DNA from: Lentisphaera araneosa HTCC2155 | GTDB taxonomy: Bacteria; Verrucomicrobiota; Lentisphaeria; Lentisphaerales; Lentisphaeraceae | Length of the DNA stretch: 64,000 nucleotides | Reading direction: 5' to 3' | Assembly: GCF_000170755.1 (NCBI RefSeq) | Contig: NZ_ABCK01000013.1 | Location: 101,946-165,945, forward strand | Shown: one piece after another, positions 25,696 through 34,946 of the stretch | Layout of the letters: every line of letters starts with the position of its first letter | Numbering within the stretch: position 1 is the stretch's first letter | The notes under the pieces: generated by a model | Seen by the model: only the letters and a program-made list of their open reading frames with translations | Database searches by the model: none | Told to the model about the DNA's origin: nothing | Position numbers and translations under genes: made by a program

Positions 25696-27558
25696 ATGGA
25701 TCGTCGCCAGTTTTTAAAATCAAAAATCGCAGGTACCGCAATCTTAGCTTCATCGGGCTTAGTCTTTAAAGCAGATGCACAAAATCTTCCCACTCAAAGT
25801 ACTGAAAATCCGGATATGTTGGATGTAGATGTATTGGTTGTTGGCGGTGGATCAGCGGGTCACGTAGCCGCCATTCAGGCTGGACGCATGGGGGCAAAGA
25901 CGGTTCTTCTTGAGCGCGGTTCTCAGCTTGGAGGTACGACTACGACTGGTGGCGTTTGCTTCCCAGGGCTCTTTCACGCCTGGGGTAAACAGCTGATTTC
26001 TGGTATTGGTTGGGAGCTGGTGAAAAAATCCCGCGAAGTAGACTGTAAGCCCCTACAGGATTTCTCTGTAGCCAATAAGGGTCACGTTTACTATCACGTT
26101 AACATAAATGGGCAGCTTTATTCCCTCTTGGCTGAAGAAGCTTGCCTCGATGCGGGTGTCTCTTTAGCTTATTATCAGTTCCCCGAAAAAGTGACTCAAA
26201 CGAGCAATGGTTGGCTGGTTGATGTGGTCGGGCAGGGGGTGCGTTATCAATTGCGTTGTAAGCAAATCATTGATTGTTCCGGTGGTGCAACCGTGGCGGG
26301 CATGCTCGGTATGGAGCGTATGCGTGGTGAGGAGCGTCAACCTGGAACACACTCTGTCATCTATAAGGGTTTTGATATGAATGTGGTGAATAAAAATAAA
26401 AAGAAAATTCAAGAGATGTACAAACAGGCAGTCAAAGAAGGTCGTCTACAGAAAGGTGATACCTGGAGTGGTAATGCTTTTCAACCTATTAGAAGTACTT
26501 CAGGTAATGTCAATCACATTTTTGGAGCGGATTCATCTACTGCGGCAACGCAAACCCAAACGAATCTTGCAGGCAGAAAATCAGTCTTGCGCATGCTCAA
26601 ATTTTTAAAGACGATCCCAGGTGGAGAAAATGCCACAATTGATCGCATGATGACCGAAACGGCCAGTCGCGAAACCTATCGCATCAAAGGTGAGCGAGTG
26701 CTAACGGTAAATGATTACACCAGCGGGCGAACTTTTAAAGACTCACTCTGCTACTCCTTTTATCCCATTGACTTACACGATAAAAACGGTGTAAAACCCC
26801 AAAAATTAAAGCCAGGAACATTCCCCACCATTCCGAGAAGTTGCCTCATTCCAAAAGGCTCCAAAAACTTTATGGTCGCGGGACGTTCTGTTTCCAGTGA
26901 TCGTTTAGCGAATTCCGCAGCACGAGTTCAAGCCACTTGTATGGCCATGGGGCAGGCCACCGCCGTGACCGCCGTACTTGCAGCTAGACAGGGTAAGACT
27001 CCGGGTGATGTAGATTTGGCTGAAATTCGCGTCGAACTCATTAAGAATGATGCAATTGTCATTGGTGGTCTAAAAAGTGCCAAAGCCGAATCACAAGAAA
27101 CCAATTCCGACTCACAAGAAGGCAACAAGCAGGTCTTAAGTGGGGATAGACTTTTAGTGGATGCGGTGACTGCTCATGCAGTAGGTTCTTGGAAAAAAAG
27201 CAGTAATTCTAAACCTGCCATTGGTTCTAACTACCTTCACGATAACAATCAAGCAAAGGGTGAAAATTCTTTAACTTTTGACATCAAAGTCGAAAAGCCG
27301 GGAAGATATGATATCAAACTCTTCTATAGTGCTCACGAGACTCGTGCTAATAATGTGCCCGTGTCGATAAGTATTGGCGGGCAAGTCACAGAACTGAAAG
27401 TTAATCAACAAAAGAGTGATGATGGCGGATTTGTACTTGGTCAATTTGATATCCAAGACGATGCGAAAATTGTTATTTCCAATGCAAATACAAGTGGCTT
27501 TGTTATTGTCGATGGCTTGGAATTTAAGGCAACCAAGACAGCTAAGATAAAAATATAA
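25696..27558 (+). CDS. Tat-exported FAD-dependent oxidoreductase with C-terminal golvesin-like domain
   Basis: 620 residues; ATG preceded by AAAGGA. The N-terminus is a twin-arginine signal (MDRRQFLK, hydrophobic core, cut near ADAQ, residue 29). The FAD domain begins VDVLVVGGGSAG (about 45-58) with LLERGSQLGGTTTTGG, and a second FAD segment (SRSCLIPKGSKNFMVAGRSVSSD) around 395-405 matches the FAD_oxidored family seen in glycan-use loci. Residues about 480-620 form a beta-rich module resembling golvesin/carbohydrate-binding domains (ENSLTFDIKVEKPGRYDIKL). It is 22 bases from the next gene, whose stop overlaps a sulfatase start, so the three form an operon. Substrate unknown; sugar oxidation is plausible. 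Confidence 0.85.
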   Translation: MDRRQFLKSKIAGTAILASSGLVFKADAQNLPTQSTENPDMLDVDVLVVGGGSAGHVAAIQAGRMGAKTVLLERGSQLGGTTTTGGVCFPGLFHAWGKQLISGIGWELVKKSREVDCKPLQDFSVANKGHVYYHVNINGQLYSLLAEEACLDAGVSLAYYQFPEKVTQTSNGWLVDVVGQGVRYQLRCKQIIDCSGGATVAGMLGMERMRGEERQPGTHSVIYKGFDMNVVNKNKKKIQEMYKQAVKEGRLQKGDTWSGNAFQPIRSTSGNVNHIFGADSSTAATQTQTNLAGRKSVLRMLKFLKTIPGGENATIDRMMTETASRETYRIKGERVLTVNDYTSGRTFKDSLCYSFYPIDLHDKNGVKPQKLKPGTFPTIPRSCLIPKGSKNFMVAGRSVSSDRLANSAARVQATCMAMGQATAVTAVLAARQGKTPGDVDLAEIRVELIKNDAIVIGGLKSAKAESQETNSDSQEGNKQVLSGDRLLVDAVTAHAVGSWKKSSNSKPAIGSNYLHDNNQAKGENSLTFDIKVEKPGRYDIKLFYSAHETRANNVPVSISIGGQVTELKVNQQKSDDGGFVLGQFDIQDDAKIVISNANTSGFVIVDGLEFKATKTAKIKI

Positions 27559-27580
27559 GCCATAAACTTGGGGATAAACT

Positions 27581-28483
27581 TTGAAAAATAAAAAACAGCT
27601 CGTCAACCTCTTGGTAGCCAGCACTTTTCTCGTGATGGTTATTTCGGGCTTGATGGCTTATTTTAGGCCCTTTTCGATCAAAACTACTGGCCTGCATTCA
27701 TTGATGGGCTTTTTCTTTATTCTGCTCATATACCTGCATGTGAAGCATAATTTTAAGGGTCTGAAAAAAAGCTTTCAGGGAAAAAACCTAGTGCTGACTT
27801 TTAGCATCACAGCGCTGCTGACAGGCCTGTTTATTTGGCAACCCAAACCCATACAATCTATTCTAGGCTTAAGCAATAATTTAGGCGCCGCTCAAGATCG
27901 TTTTGAAATGAATGATAAGGGGATGATTTATCATTACACACCAACGCCCGAATATAAGCTTAAAATAGAAGTGAGAGCGGGCAAAAACTATCAAGCAGAA
28001 AAACCATCGCAAATGGCGATTTGGTTACAGAATCAATCCTTTTACCACATTAAAACTTTGCACAGTTCGCAAAATACTGAAGAATTGCCTTACTGGTCCT
28101 GGAAAGTTAAGGAATACAATAAAGCCAAAAAAGAAGCCGAAGAAAACGATGGTGAGGTCCTGTCAGTGAGTGGGGCGACTCCCAACAGCTCCTTTGATCC
28201 GCGCGATTATATTTTACCCGAAAGAAATGAAGAGCCCTTTTATTTGATGATCGAAGTGAATCAGCTCGGCGACGGCAATGAGTCTTACCAGGATCAGCCC
28301 AGCATGATATACAGAATTGAAATAGATAATAAGTACCCCACGGCTTTTCAGGTTTTTGAGCTCATGGGCTACTCAAAGTACGATCAACAGGAAGAGGCTT
28401 GGCAAGCCTATTATCCCGATGGCTCAGTAACGACGGCACTCAAGCTCATTGATAGTGCCTTACTCACTATAGAGAGAGATTAA
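27581..28483 (+). CDS. DUF4405-like membrane protein with DUF2271-like exported domain
   Basis: 300 residues starting at TTG. Three or four helices occupy residues 8-95, with His39 (GLHSLMG) and a second conserved pair YLHVKHNF, matching DUF4405 cytochrome-b-like modules where such His ligate heme. Residues 120-300 resemble DUF2271 domains (PSQMAIWLQNQSFYHIKTL, then a LSVSGATP segment). A membrane electron carrier for the preceding FAD oxidoreductase is a reasonable guess. It sits 22 bases after that gene and its TAA overlaps the next ATG (TAATG). No CXXCH c-type motif is seen. Function not proven. Confidence 0.65.
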   Translation: MKNKKQLVNLLVASTFLVMVISGLMAYFRPFSIKTTGLHSLMGFFFILLIYLHVKHNFKGLKKSFQGKNLVLTFSITALLTGLFIWQPKPIQSILGLSNNLGAAQDRFEMNDKGMIYHYTPTPEYKLKIEVRAGKNYQAEKPSQMAIWLQNQSFYHIKTLHSSQNTEELPYWSWKVKEYNKAKKEAEENDGEVLSVSGATPNSSFDPRDYILPERNEEPFYLMIEVNQLGDGNESYQDQPSMIYRIEIDNKYPTAFQVFELMGYSKYDQQEEAWQAYYPDGSVTTALKLIDSALLTIERD

Positions 28484-30285
28484 TGAGAAATTTTTTATTC
28501 CTTTTATTTTGTTTAATAAGTTTACCTTTATTGGCATTGGACAAAAAGCCCAGCGTGCTGCTGATTAATGTGGATGACTGGAATGATTGGAACGAAGTCT
28601 TGCAGGGACATCCACAAGCGATTACGCCCCATATTAAACGCTTAGCAGAGCGCGGTATTACCTTCAGTAATGCGATCTGTGCCTCGCCTTCCTGCGTACC
28701 CTCTCGTCCAGCCTTCTTTACTGGTATAGCCCCTTGGCGCTCCGGTAATATTTCCAATGATAATGGTCGTCGGCCCTGGCGTTTTTACGCGGGGGAAGAA
28801 GCGGTCACAATTCCTAAGCTCTTTTCACAAAATGGCTGGCAAAGCATTGGCATTGCCAAGAATTTTCATAAAGGAGATAAACCTGAGTTCGATACTTACA
28901 TACCGGCACCCCAAAAGGTAAGTAAAGTTAAGGGCGTGGGGATTAGACTCAATTCATCTGCTGTTTGGGATATTGCCGATGTACCAGTCACAGAAATGTC
29001 TGACTACAAAGCGGCTAGTCTTGGCATAGAAAAGATTCAGTCACTTAAATCCTCTTTATTACTTTCGGTGGGGATTTATCGGCCCCACGTTCCGTGGATT
29101 GTGCCACAGGAGTATTTTGATATGTATCCGCTGGAAAACCTGCAGCTACCTGAAGCGCGCAGCGATGACCTCGATGACTTGCCAGAGCGTTTTAAGTTAG
29201 TCGCTGGTTTAGAGGCTAAGTTCGGTAAGGGCTATCATGAAAATCTAGTAAAAAAGGGCTACGATAAGCAGTTTGTAAGGGCTTACTTGGCAAGTGTGAC
29301 TTTTGCTGATGAGCAAGTCGGCCGCCTTTTAGATGCCTGGTACTCCAGTTCCCATGCCGAAACGGGCTATGTGGTGCTGTGGAGTGATCACGGTTACATG
29401 CTGGGAGAGAAAAGTGCCTGGTCAAAAATTAAACCCTGGTACGATTCCTCACGCAGTAATTTTATGATTGCCGGACCGGGTTTAGAGAAAGGGGTGATGT
29501 GTAATAAAGCCGTTTCGCTTTTGGACCTCTACCCAACGCTCGTTGATTTACTGGGATTACCAAAGCCGCCACAAAAACTAGATGGCAATAGTTTGCTTCC
29601 ATTGCTCAAAAATCCACAAATGGACTGGGATAAACCAGTGCAAATGACGAGCCAAATGGATGGCGTATTTTTTGAATCGATTCTTTCCAATGATTACCGC
29701 ATGACTCGTTTAGCAACAGGTGAAACAGAGTTATATAAACTAGCTAGTGATCCCCATGAATTTCGTAACTTGGCCAAAAATCCTGAGTATGCATCGCTTA
29801 TTGAAAAGATGGAAAAACATCTTTCCTTTACTTATCCACTTATACCTGAGGACGGTTGGATCGAGGCTGAACTGATTCCCGCCCAGACCTCGGCAGATTA
29901 TAAATTGCGTGGCAATTGTCATTACTTGAGAAGTAAAGACGAATCTAGTAAAATGCTCTACGCCGATCTCAATGCAGGAAAGGGCAGCTATATCGATTTG
30001 ATTTTAGAAGTCCAAAGTCCGGGAGCTTACCGCTTGGAAGCCGAGATGTCAGCTAAGGGCAATTTTTTAGTCCAAGTCGATGATGTGAAAAATGATGCCG
30101 CGCAATCGGATAATGGCTACCCAATGAAAAAGATCGCTCAATTTCCAGCGCAGAAAAAGCTTACTAAGTTAAACTTAGGTGTGGCGAAATTTGATGCGCC
30201 CGGTCTTAAAATCATTCGTTTTGTTTCGCAAGTTCCCAAGCAGCAAATGAAATTCGATCGCCTGCGCCTACTCAAAGATGACTGA
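28483..30285 (+). CDS. Secreted sulfatase, iduronate-2-sulfatase-like (CVPSR), with extra C-terminal domain
   Basis: 600 residues with a signal peptide ending near residue 18. VDDWNDW with Asp31-Asp32, formylglycine Cys71 (CVPSR) and SDHGYMLGEK mark the iduronate-2-sulfatase-like subfamily (S1_7-type). The usual GK before the active-site His is AKNFHKG, with Ala replacing Gly. The enzyme fold ends near residue 455; the last ~140 residues are a beta-rich module (GAYRLEAEMSAKGNFLVQVDD), perhaps carbohydrate binding. Translationally coupled to the DUF4405-like gene by a one-base overlap. Predicted to remove sulfate esters from uronate or similar sugars; the real substrate is unknown. Confidence 0.9.
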   Translation: MRNFLFLLFCLISLPLLALDKKPSVLLINVDDWNDWNEVLQGHPQAITPHIKRLAERGITFSNAICASPSCVPSRPAFFTGIAPWRSGNISNDNGRRPWRFYAGEEAVTIPKLFSQNGWQSIGIAKNFHKGDKPEFDTYIPAPQKVSKVKGVGIRLNSSAVWDIADVPVTEMSDYKAASLGIEKIQSLKSSLLLSVGIYRPHVPWIVPQEYFDMYPLENLQLPEARSDDLDDLPERFKLVAGLEAKFGKGYHENLVKKGYDKQFVRAYLASVTFADEQVGRLLDAWYSSSHAETGYVVLWSDHGYMLGEKSAWSKIKPWYDSSRSNFMIAGPGLEKGVMCNKAVSLLDLYPTLVDLLGLPKPPQKLDGNSLLPLLKNPQMDWDKPVQMTSQMDGVFFESILSNDYRMTRLATGETELYKLASDPHEFRNLAKNPEYASLIEKMEKHLSFTYPLIPEDGWIEAELIPAQTSADYKLRGNCHYLRSKDESSKMLYADLNAGKGSYIDLILEVQSPGAYRLEAEMSAKGNFLVQVDDVKNDAAQSDNGYPMKKIAQFPAQKKLTKLNLGVAKFDAPGLKIIRFVSQVPKQQMKFDRLRLLKDD

Positions 30286-30297
30286 TTTACAATAATT

Positions 30298-30395
30298 AAA
30301 AATTGGCTGCTGGTGAAAAAGGTGCGCAGCTTGCGTTGGAACTTGGTCTCTCACGAAATTCCGTTTACGTTTACAATAAACGTGTTTTAGCTGCG
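30298..30395 (+). pseudogene. Relic of an ECF sigma factor region 4
   Basis: About 98 bases closely match 25376-25475, the 3' part of the ECF sigma gene. They share long identical runs such as GCGTTGGAACTTGGTCTCTC and GAAATTCCGTTTACGTTTAC, with several mismatches and a one-base indel (GGCTGC versus GGCCTCTGG). The frame ends TTTTAGCTGCGTAA and has no upstream part. The rest of the 311-base gap (30396-30596) is AT-rich, with no gene; it should hold the promoter of the VCBS gene. Confidence 0.85.
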
Positions 30396-30596
30396 TAACA
30401 CAAAGAAATATCTGTGCCGAATTTGTTATAAACTTAGTGATATAGTTTATATAAATCCAAGATATAATGTATATCCTTAAATAAGCTCATTTTATGAATA
30501 TTACTTATTTACAAAGCTATTTTTAAAAAATATGTCACCAAATACGCGACTCAAGACAATAAGTTTACAAAGTTTAACATGAAAGAGAGAAAAACA

Positions 30597-31871
30597 ATGA
30601 AAAAATTATTACTCACTACGGCTTTAATGAGCCTCAATATTGCCCTAGTCGCAGATCATACTCCCGATCACAGTGGCACAGAAAACCTAAGCCTCATTGC
30701 TAAAAATGGACAAGTTATTAGCGCAGATTATGAGAAAATCACGATAAGTAAATCCTTTTATTCGGAAGGCGCCGCTTATGGCGATCTCAATGGCGACGGT
30801 GTGAACGACCTCGTGGCTGGCAGTTTTTGGTGGGAGGGCCCCGAATACAAAGTCAAACATCAAATTCGCGAGCTTGATGGCAGTAAAAAACATACGCCAG
30901 TTAAGAATAATGCCTACACGCCCATTAAGTACTCCAATTCCTTTGGCAATTGGGTGAGAGACATCAATAAGGATGGTCACAATGATATACTTCTTGTGGG
31001 TTTACCAGGCTCCCCCTTGTATGCCTACCTCAACCCAGGTAAGGGTCAGGGTCAATGGCAGGAAGTTGCCTTGTGGGATGTAGTGGATAATGAATCTCCC
31101 CAACTCTTAGATGTCGATGGCGACGGGACAGAAGAGCTTATTTGCAATTACGATGGTTACTTTGGCTATGCAAAAATGAACCCCAAAAACCCTTTGGATA
31201 AATGGTTTTTTCACAAAATCTCAACTAAAGGCAAATGGCATAAGTACACCCACGGAATCGGCATGGGTGATGTAAATAATGATGGCCTAATGGATATGCT
31301 GGCGGGTCACGGTTGGTTAGAGCAACCCAAGGATGCCAAGCCAGGGCAGGAGTGGGTTTATCACAAGCAACAATTTTCTAATGGTGAACGCCATTGTGGC
31401 GCTCAAATGTTTACTTATGATGTGGATGGTGATGGGCGTAACGATGTCATTACCTCCGGCAATGCTCATGGCTATGGTCTCTACTGGTTTAAGAATATTG
31501 ATAACAAAAGCTTTTCCAAGCAAGTCATTATGGGAACTCAAGCAAAGGATAATAAGTTCGGAGTGAAGTTTACTCAGTTACATGCTATTGAACATGTAGA
31601 TATGAATAATGATGGACTAAAGGATATTGTCACTGGTAAGCGTTACTGGGCTCACGGGCCAAAAGGCGATGCCGAACCTATGGCGCCGGCCGTACTTTAT
31701 ATTTTTCAACTTGTTCACGAAAACGGCCAGGCTTATTACAAGCCCATAAAAATCGATAACAATTCAGGTGTCGGAACTCAGTTTAGTGCGGGGGATGTCA
31801 ATAAAGATGGCCTCAATGATATCCTAGTGAGTAACAAAAAAGGAACCTACTTGTTCCTGCAAAAGAAATAG
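30597..31871 (+). CDS. Secreted VCBS/FG-GAP repeat protein
   Basis: 424 residues from ATG 30597, preferred over 30579 because it starts a clean signal peptide (MKKLLLTTALMSLNIALVA) with AGAGAG upstream. Seven Ca-binding-like repeats of the FG-GAP/VCBS type are visible: YGDLNGDGVNDL, DINKDGHNDI, LDVDGDGTEEL, GDVNNDGLMDM, YDVDGDGRNDV, VDMNNDGLKDI and GDVNKDGLNDI. They form a beta-propeller, found in extracellular proteins and near sulfatases in marine bacteria. Only 4 bases separate it from the next sulfatase start, so they are co-transcribed. Could be a polysaccharide-binding or lyase-like propeller; no catalytic residues identified. Confidence 0.85.
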   Translation: MKKLLLTTALMSLNIALVADHTPDHSGTENLSLIAKNGQVISADYEKITISKSFYSEGAAYGDLNGDGVNDLVAGSFWWEGPEYKVKHQIRELDGSKKHTPVKNNAYTPIKYSNSFGNWVRDINKDGHNDILLVGLPGSPLYAYLNPGKGQGQWQEVALWDVVDNESPQLLDVDGDGTEELICNYDGYFGYAKMNPKNPLDKWFFHKISTKGKWHKYTHGIGMGDVNNDGLMDMLAGHGWLEQPKDAKPGQEWVYHKQQFSNGERHCGAQMFTYDVDGDGRNDVITSGNAHGYGLYWFKNIDNKSFSKQVIMGTQAKDNKFGVKFTQLHAIEHVDMNNDGLKDIVTGKRYWAHGPKGDAEPMAPAVLYIFQLVHENGQAYYKPIKIDNNSGVGTQFSAGDVNKDGLNDILVSNKKGTYLFLQKK

Positions 31872-31875
31872 ATAT

Positions 31876-33276
31876 ATGAAGAAATTTCTTTGCTACATAG
31901 CTTTTATCTCGAGCATATTTGCTCAGGAAAAGCCCAATGTCTTGATGATCTCTATAGATGATTTAAATGATTGGACGGGTTTTTTAGGTGGCCACCCGCA
32001 GGTGAAAACTCCCCACATGGATAAGCTTGCCAATAGCGGGCGCATTTTTGCCAATGCTCACTGTGCGGTGCCGGTCTGTTCTTCTTCGCGTGTGAGCGTC
32101 ATGTCAGGCCTTGCAGCCACGACTCATGGCAGTTATGAAATCGGCCCTAGTTACCAATCAATTCCGGCTCTCAAAGACGTATTAACGATTCAGCGCCATT
32201 TTAAAAATCAAGGTTACTACACGCTGGCAGGGGGCAAAGTTTTGCATCATGGCTTCAAAGGCTCTGTCGCAAATGATAATGATCGCAGTTTGATTAAAGG
32301 CCATTCCGGTCCAAAACCAAAGCAGCCATTAAACCTTCCCGAAGGCTGGAGTAGGGCTTGGGATTGGGGACAGCACCCAGGGACTGATGCACAAGCCCAT
32401 GATATGAAATTGGCTCACAATGCAGCTCAAGCTCTGCAGGAAGATTTTGATAAACCCTTTTTTATGTCAGTTGGATTTTTCCGACCTCATGTTCCCTTGC
32501 TGGTTCCGCCTAAATGGTTTAATCTCTACGATGAAGAGTCAATTGTACTGGCTCCTTCACCAAAATCCGATTTGGATGATGTGCCGAAAAATTTCCTATC
32601 GATCAACGACTATGCTGTAGCTCCCACTCACAAAGAAGTCTTGGCGACTGATTCGCACAGAAAACTCACCCATGCTTATTTAGCCTCCATTAGTTTTGTA
32701 GATGCGTGTGTAGGACGTGTCATCGACGCACTAAAAAACAGTAAATACGCCGATAATACAATTGTCATTTTATGGAGTGATCACGGTTTTCATTTGGGCG
32801 AAAAAGAGCATTGGGCTAAACGCACCTTGTGGGAAGAATCCACTAAAGTACCTTTATTAGTTTACGGGCCGGGTATAGAATCTGGAGAAGCTTGTCTAGA
32901 ACCGGCAAGTTTAATCGATATCTACCCAACATTAGTCGACTTATGCGGAGTCAAAGCGCCTAAGAAATTGGATGGGATTTCATTAATGCCACAACTTAAA
33001 AATCCGCTAAGTGAACGTAAACAACCTGCAATCATATCCTCTTATTACGGAAATCATGCAGTTAGAACTCGTGACTGGCGTTTCATTTCTTATGAAGACG
33101 GTGCAGAAGAACTCTATGATCATAAAAATGACCCGGATGAATATAAGAATTTGATCAATGATCCGAATTATAAATCAATCCGCGATGAACTTGCCCAGTG
33201 GCTGCCCAAGAAGGCAACTGCAGAAGTAAAAAAGGTGAGTGAACGTAATAAGTTATCGAAAAGGAAATCTAAATAA
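31876..33276 (+). CDS. Secreted sulfatase, iduronate-2-sulfatase-like, with CSSSR site
   Basis: 466 residues; signal peptide ends at IFAQ (residue 16). IDDLNDWTGFLGGHPQ and WSDHGFHLGEKEHW place it in the iduronate-2-sulfatase-like group, and GKVLHHG is the lysine-histidine segment. The formylglycine motif is Cys68-Ser-Ser-Ser-Arg, where Ser stands at the position that is usually Pro or Ala. Whether it is matured normally is open. The C-terminus is basic (KVSERNKLSKRKSK). It follows the VCBS gene after 4 bases. Confidence 0.88.
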   Translation: MKKFLCYIAFISSIFAQEKPNVLMISIDDLNDWTGFLGGHPQVKTPHMDKLANSGRIFANAHCAVPVCSSSRVSVMSGLAATTHGSYEIGPSYQSIPALKDVLTIQRHFKNQGYYTLAGGKVLHHGFKGSVANDNDRSLIKGHSGPKPKQPLNLPEGWSRAWDWGQHPGTDAQAHDMKLAHNAAQALQEDFDKPFFMSVGFFRPHVPLLVPPKWFNLYDEESIVLAPSPKSDLDDVPKNFLSINDYAVAPTHKEVLATDSHRKLTHAYLASISFVDACVGRVIDALKNSKYADNTIVILWSDHGFHLGEKEHWAKRTLWEESTKVPLLVYGPGIESGEACLEPASLIDIYPTLVDLCGVKAPKKLDGISLMPQLKNPLSERKQPAIISSYYGNHAVRTRDWRFISYEDGAEELYDHKNDPDEYKNLINDPNYKSIRDELAQWLPKKATAEVKKVSERNKLSKRKSK

Positions 33277-33335
33277 CTCCAATTGAGCCTACTTAAATCT
33301 ACATAATTATCCATAAAGTTCCTAGTCGCCTGGTT

Positions 33336-33402
33336 AAGGATTGGCAAATCCTTACAGGGAGAGCTCGAGAGGGACAGCGTCCTTCTCGTATGGATCGCAT
33401 AC
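33336..33402. repeat. Three consecutive intergenic hairpins
   Basis: AAGGATT-GGCA-AATCCTT (33336-33353), then CGAGAGGGAC-AGC-GTCCTTCTCG (33366-33388, one G-T pair), then GTATG-GATCG-CATAC (33388-33402). They lie between two sulfatase genes on the same strand. They resemble the mini-hairpin arrays in style but have longer stems and no CTMAG linker. No T-run follows, so attenuation, RNA processing or repeat origin are all possible. Confidence 0.6.
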
Positions 33403-33496
33403 CTGTGGGCAATCATGTAAATCTTTAAACGAATCTAAAATTTATTAATAATAAAGGAAAGCTTTGCTGCCTTTCTTAAAAAATAAGGTAAAACCA

Positions 33497-34909
33497 ATGA
33501 AAAAAATAACTCGTCTGATTATTTTATCTCTGTTCATGGGATCAACAGCGCTTTTTGCTCAGGAAAAGCCCAATGTCTTGCTTATTGCGGTGGATGATCT
33601 CAATGACTGGATAGGTGTTCTCGGTGGTCACCCGCAGGCAAAAACCCCCAATATGGATCGCTTGGCTAATCGCGGTGTTCTTTTCACCAATACACAATGT
33701 CAGTCACCGGTGTGCAACCCTTCTCGCGGGAGTATGATGACTTCTTTATACCCAAGCACAACGGGCATTTACTTTTTAAACCCAAGTGTTGGGACTTCAC
33801 CTAAGGCAAAAGGTCACCTCGTTATGCCCAAGCGTTTCGAAGCCGAGGGCTACCATGTGAGTGCCGCCGGTAAATTGTTTCACAACCAAGAAAATAAAAA
33901 ATATTTTAAAGAGTATGGCGGGAGTTTTGGGGGTTTTGGTCCCATCCCCAAAAAGAAAATTACTTCATTTCCCGGTCATCCACTCTGGGATTGGGGTGTT
34001 TACCCAGAGCGTGACGAGCAAATGCCGGATGTAAAGATTGCTGCTTGGGGCAAGGAAAGGCTTGCTCGTGATTACGATCAACCCTTCTTTATGGGCATCG
34101 GTTTTTACCGTCCTCACGTCCCGCAGTTTGCTCCGCAAAAATGGTTTGATATGTACCCCCTCGAGTCAGTCCAAATGCCAAAAATGAGAAAAAATGATAT
34201 CGAAGGTATCCCTCAATATGGTGTCGACTTAACGCGGGAAAAACACGTGGCCCCCACTTATGAATGGGTGATAGAAAATAAAGAAGAGAAAAAGCTCGTG
34301 CAATCCTACCTCGCCTGTGTTTCTTTTGTGGATGCTCAGGTAGGCAAAATTCTCGATGCCCTAGATGCCAGCCCTCACAAGGATAATACTTACGTTGTGC
34401 TATACAGTGATCATGGCTTTCACTTGGGTGAGAAAGAACGCTATGCCAAGCGTAGCCTCTGGGAAGATGGTGCACGTGTACCCATGATGATCTCAGGCCC
34501 CGGAATTAAGCCAGGTGTAACTCACAAGCCAACGCAGCTTCTCGATATCTACCCAACTTTACTGGAACTCACTGGACTAAAATCCGACCCCAAACTTGAG
34601 GGTAATTCTCTTGTACCACTTTTGCGTAATCCGCAAAGTGACTGGCCGCATTACGCTCGTACGAGCTTCGGTCCAGGAAACTATGCCATCGTCTCTGAAC
34701 GCTACCGCTATATCCACTATAACGATGGCTCAGAAGAATTTTACGACCGCAGCAAAGATACCCACGAGTGGCATAATCAAATCAAAAACCCCGAGTACGC
34801 CTCAATTATTGCCAAGCACCGCAAGCAAGTTCCCCAGGAACGCGCTCCCATCCTAGGTAAAAAATCAACCGGTCACAAAGCTTTTGCAGCATCTGAAGCC
34901 AATAAATAA
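33497..34909 (+). CDS. Secreted sulfatase, iduronate-2-sulfatase-like (CNPSR)
   Basis: 470 residues from ATG 33497, preferred over a TTG at 33464 because it begins the signal peptide (MKKITRLIILSLFMGSTALFA) and has AAGG 12 bases before. VDDLNDWIGVLGGHPQAKTPNMD, Cys73 in CNPSR, GKLFHNQ and YSDHGFHLGEKERY are all present, so the active site is complete. Strong similarity to the sulfatase at 31876 suggests a duplicated pair with changed specificity. Desulfation of 2-O-sulfated uronic acid or similar units is the family expectation; the substrate is unproven. Confidence 0.92.
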   Translation: MKKITRLIILSLFMGSTALFAQEKPNVLLIAVDDLNDWIGVLGGHPQAKTPNMDRLANRGVLFTNTQCQSPVCNPSRGSMMTSLYPSTTGIYFLNPSVGTSPKAKGHLVMPKRFEAEGYHVSAAGKLFHNQENKKYFKEYGGSFGGFGPIPKKKITSFPGHPLWDWGVYPERDEQMPDVKIAAWGKERLARDYDQPFFMGIGFYRPHVPQFAPQKWFDMYPLESVQMPKMRKNDIEGIPQYGVDLTREKHVAPTYEWVIENKEEKKLVQSYLACVSFVDAQVGKILDALDASPHKDNTYVVLYSDHGFHLGEKERYAKRSLWEDGARVPMMISGPGIKPGVTHKPTQLLDIYPTLLELTGLKSDPKLEGNSLVPLLRNPQSDWPHYARTSFGPGNYAIVSERYRYIHYNDGSEEFYDRSKDTHEWHNQIKNPEYASIIAKHRKQVPQERAPILGKKSTGHKAFAASEANK

Positions 34910-34946
34910 AAGTTTTTAATAAAGCTTAAAAAAAGGGTTAAATCAT

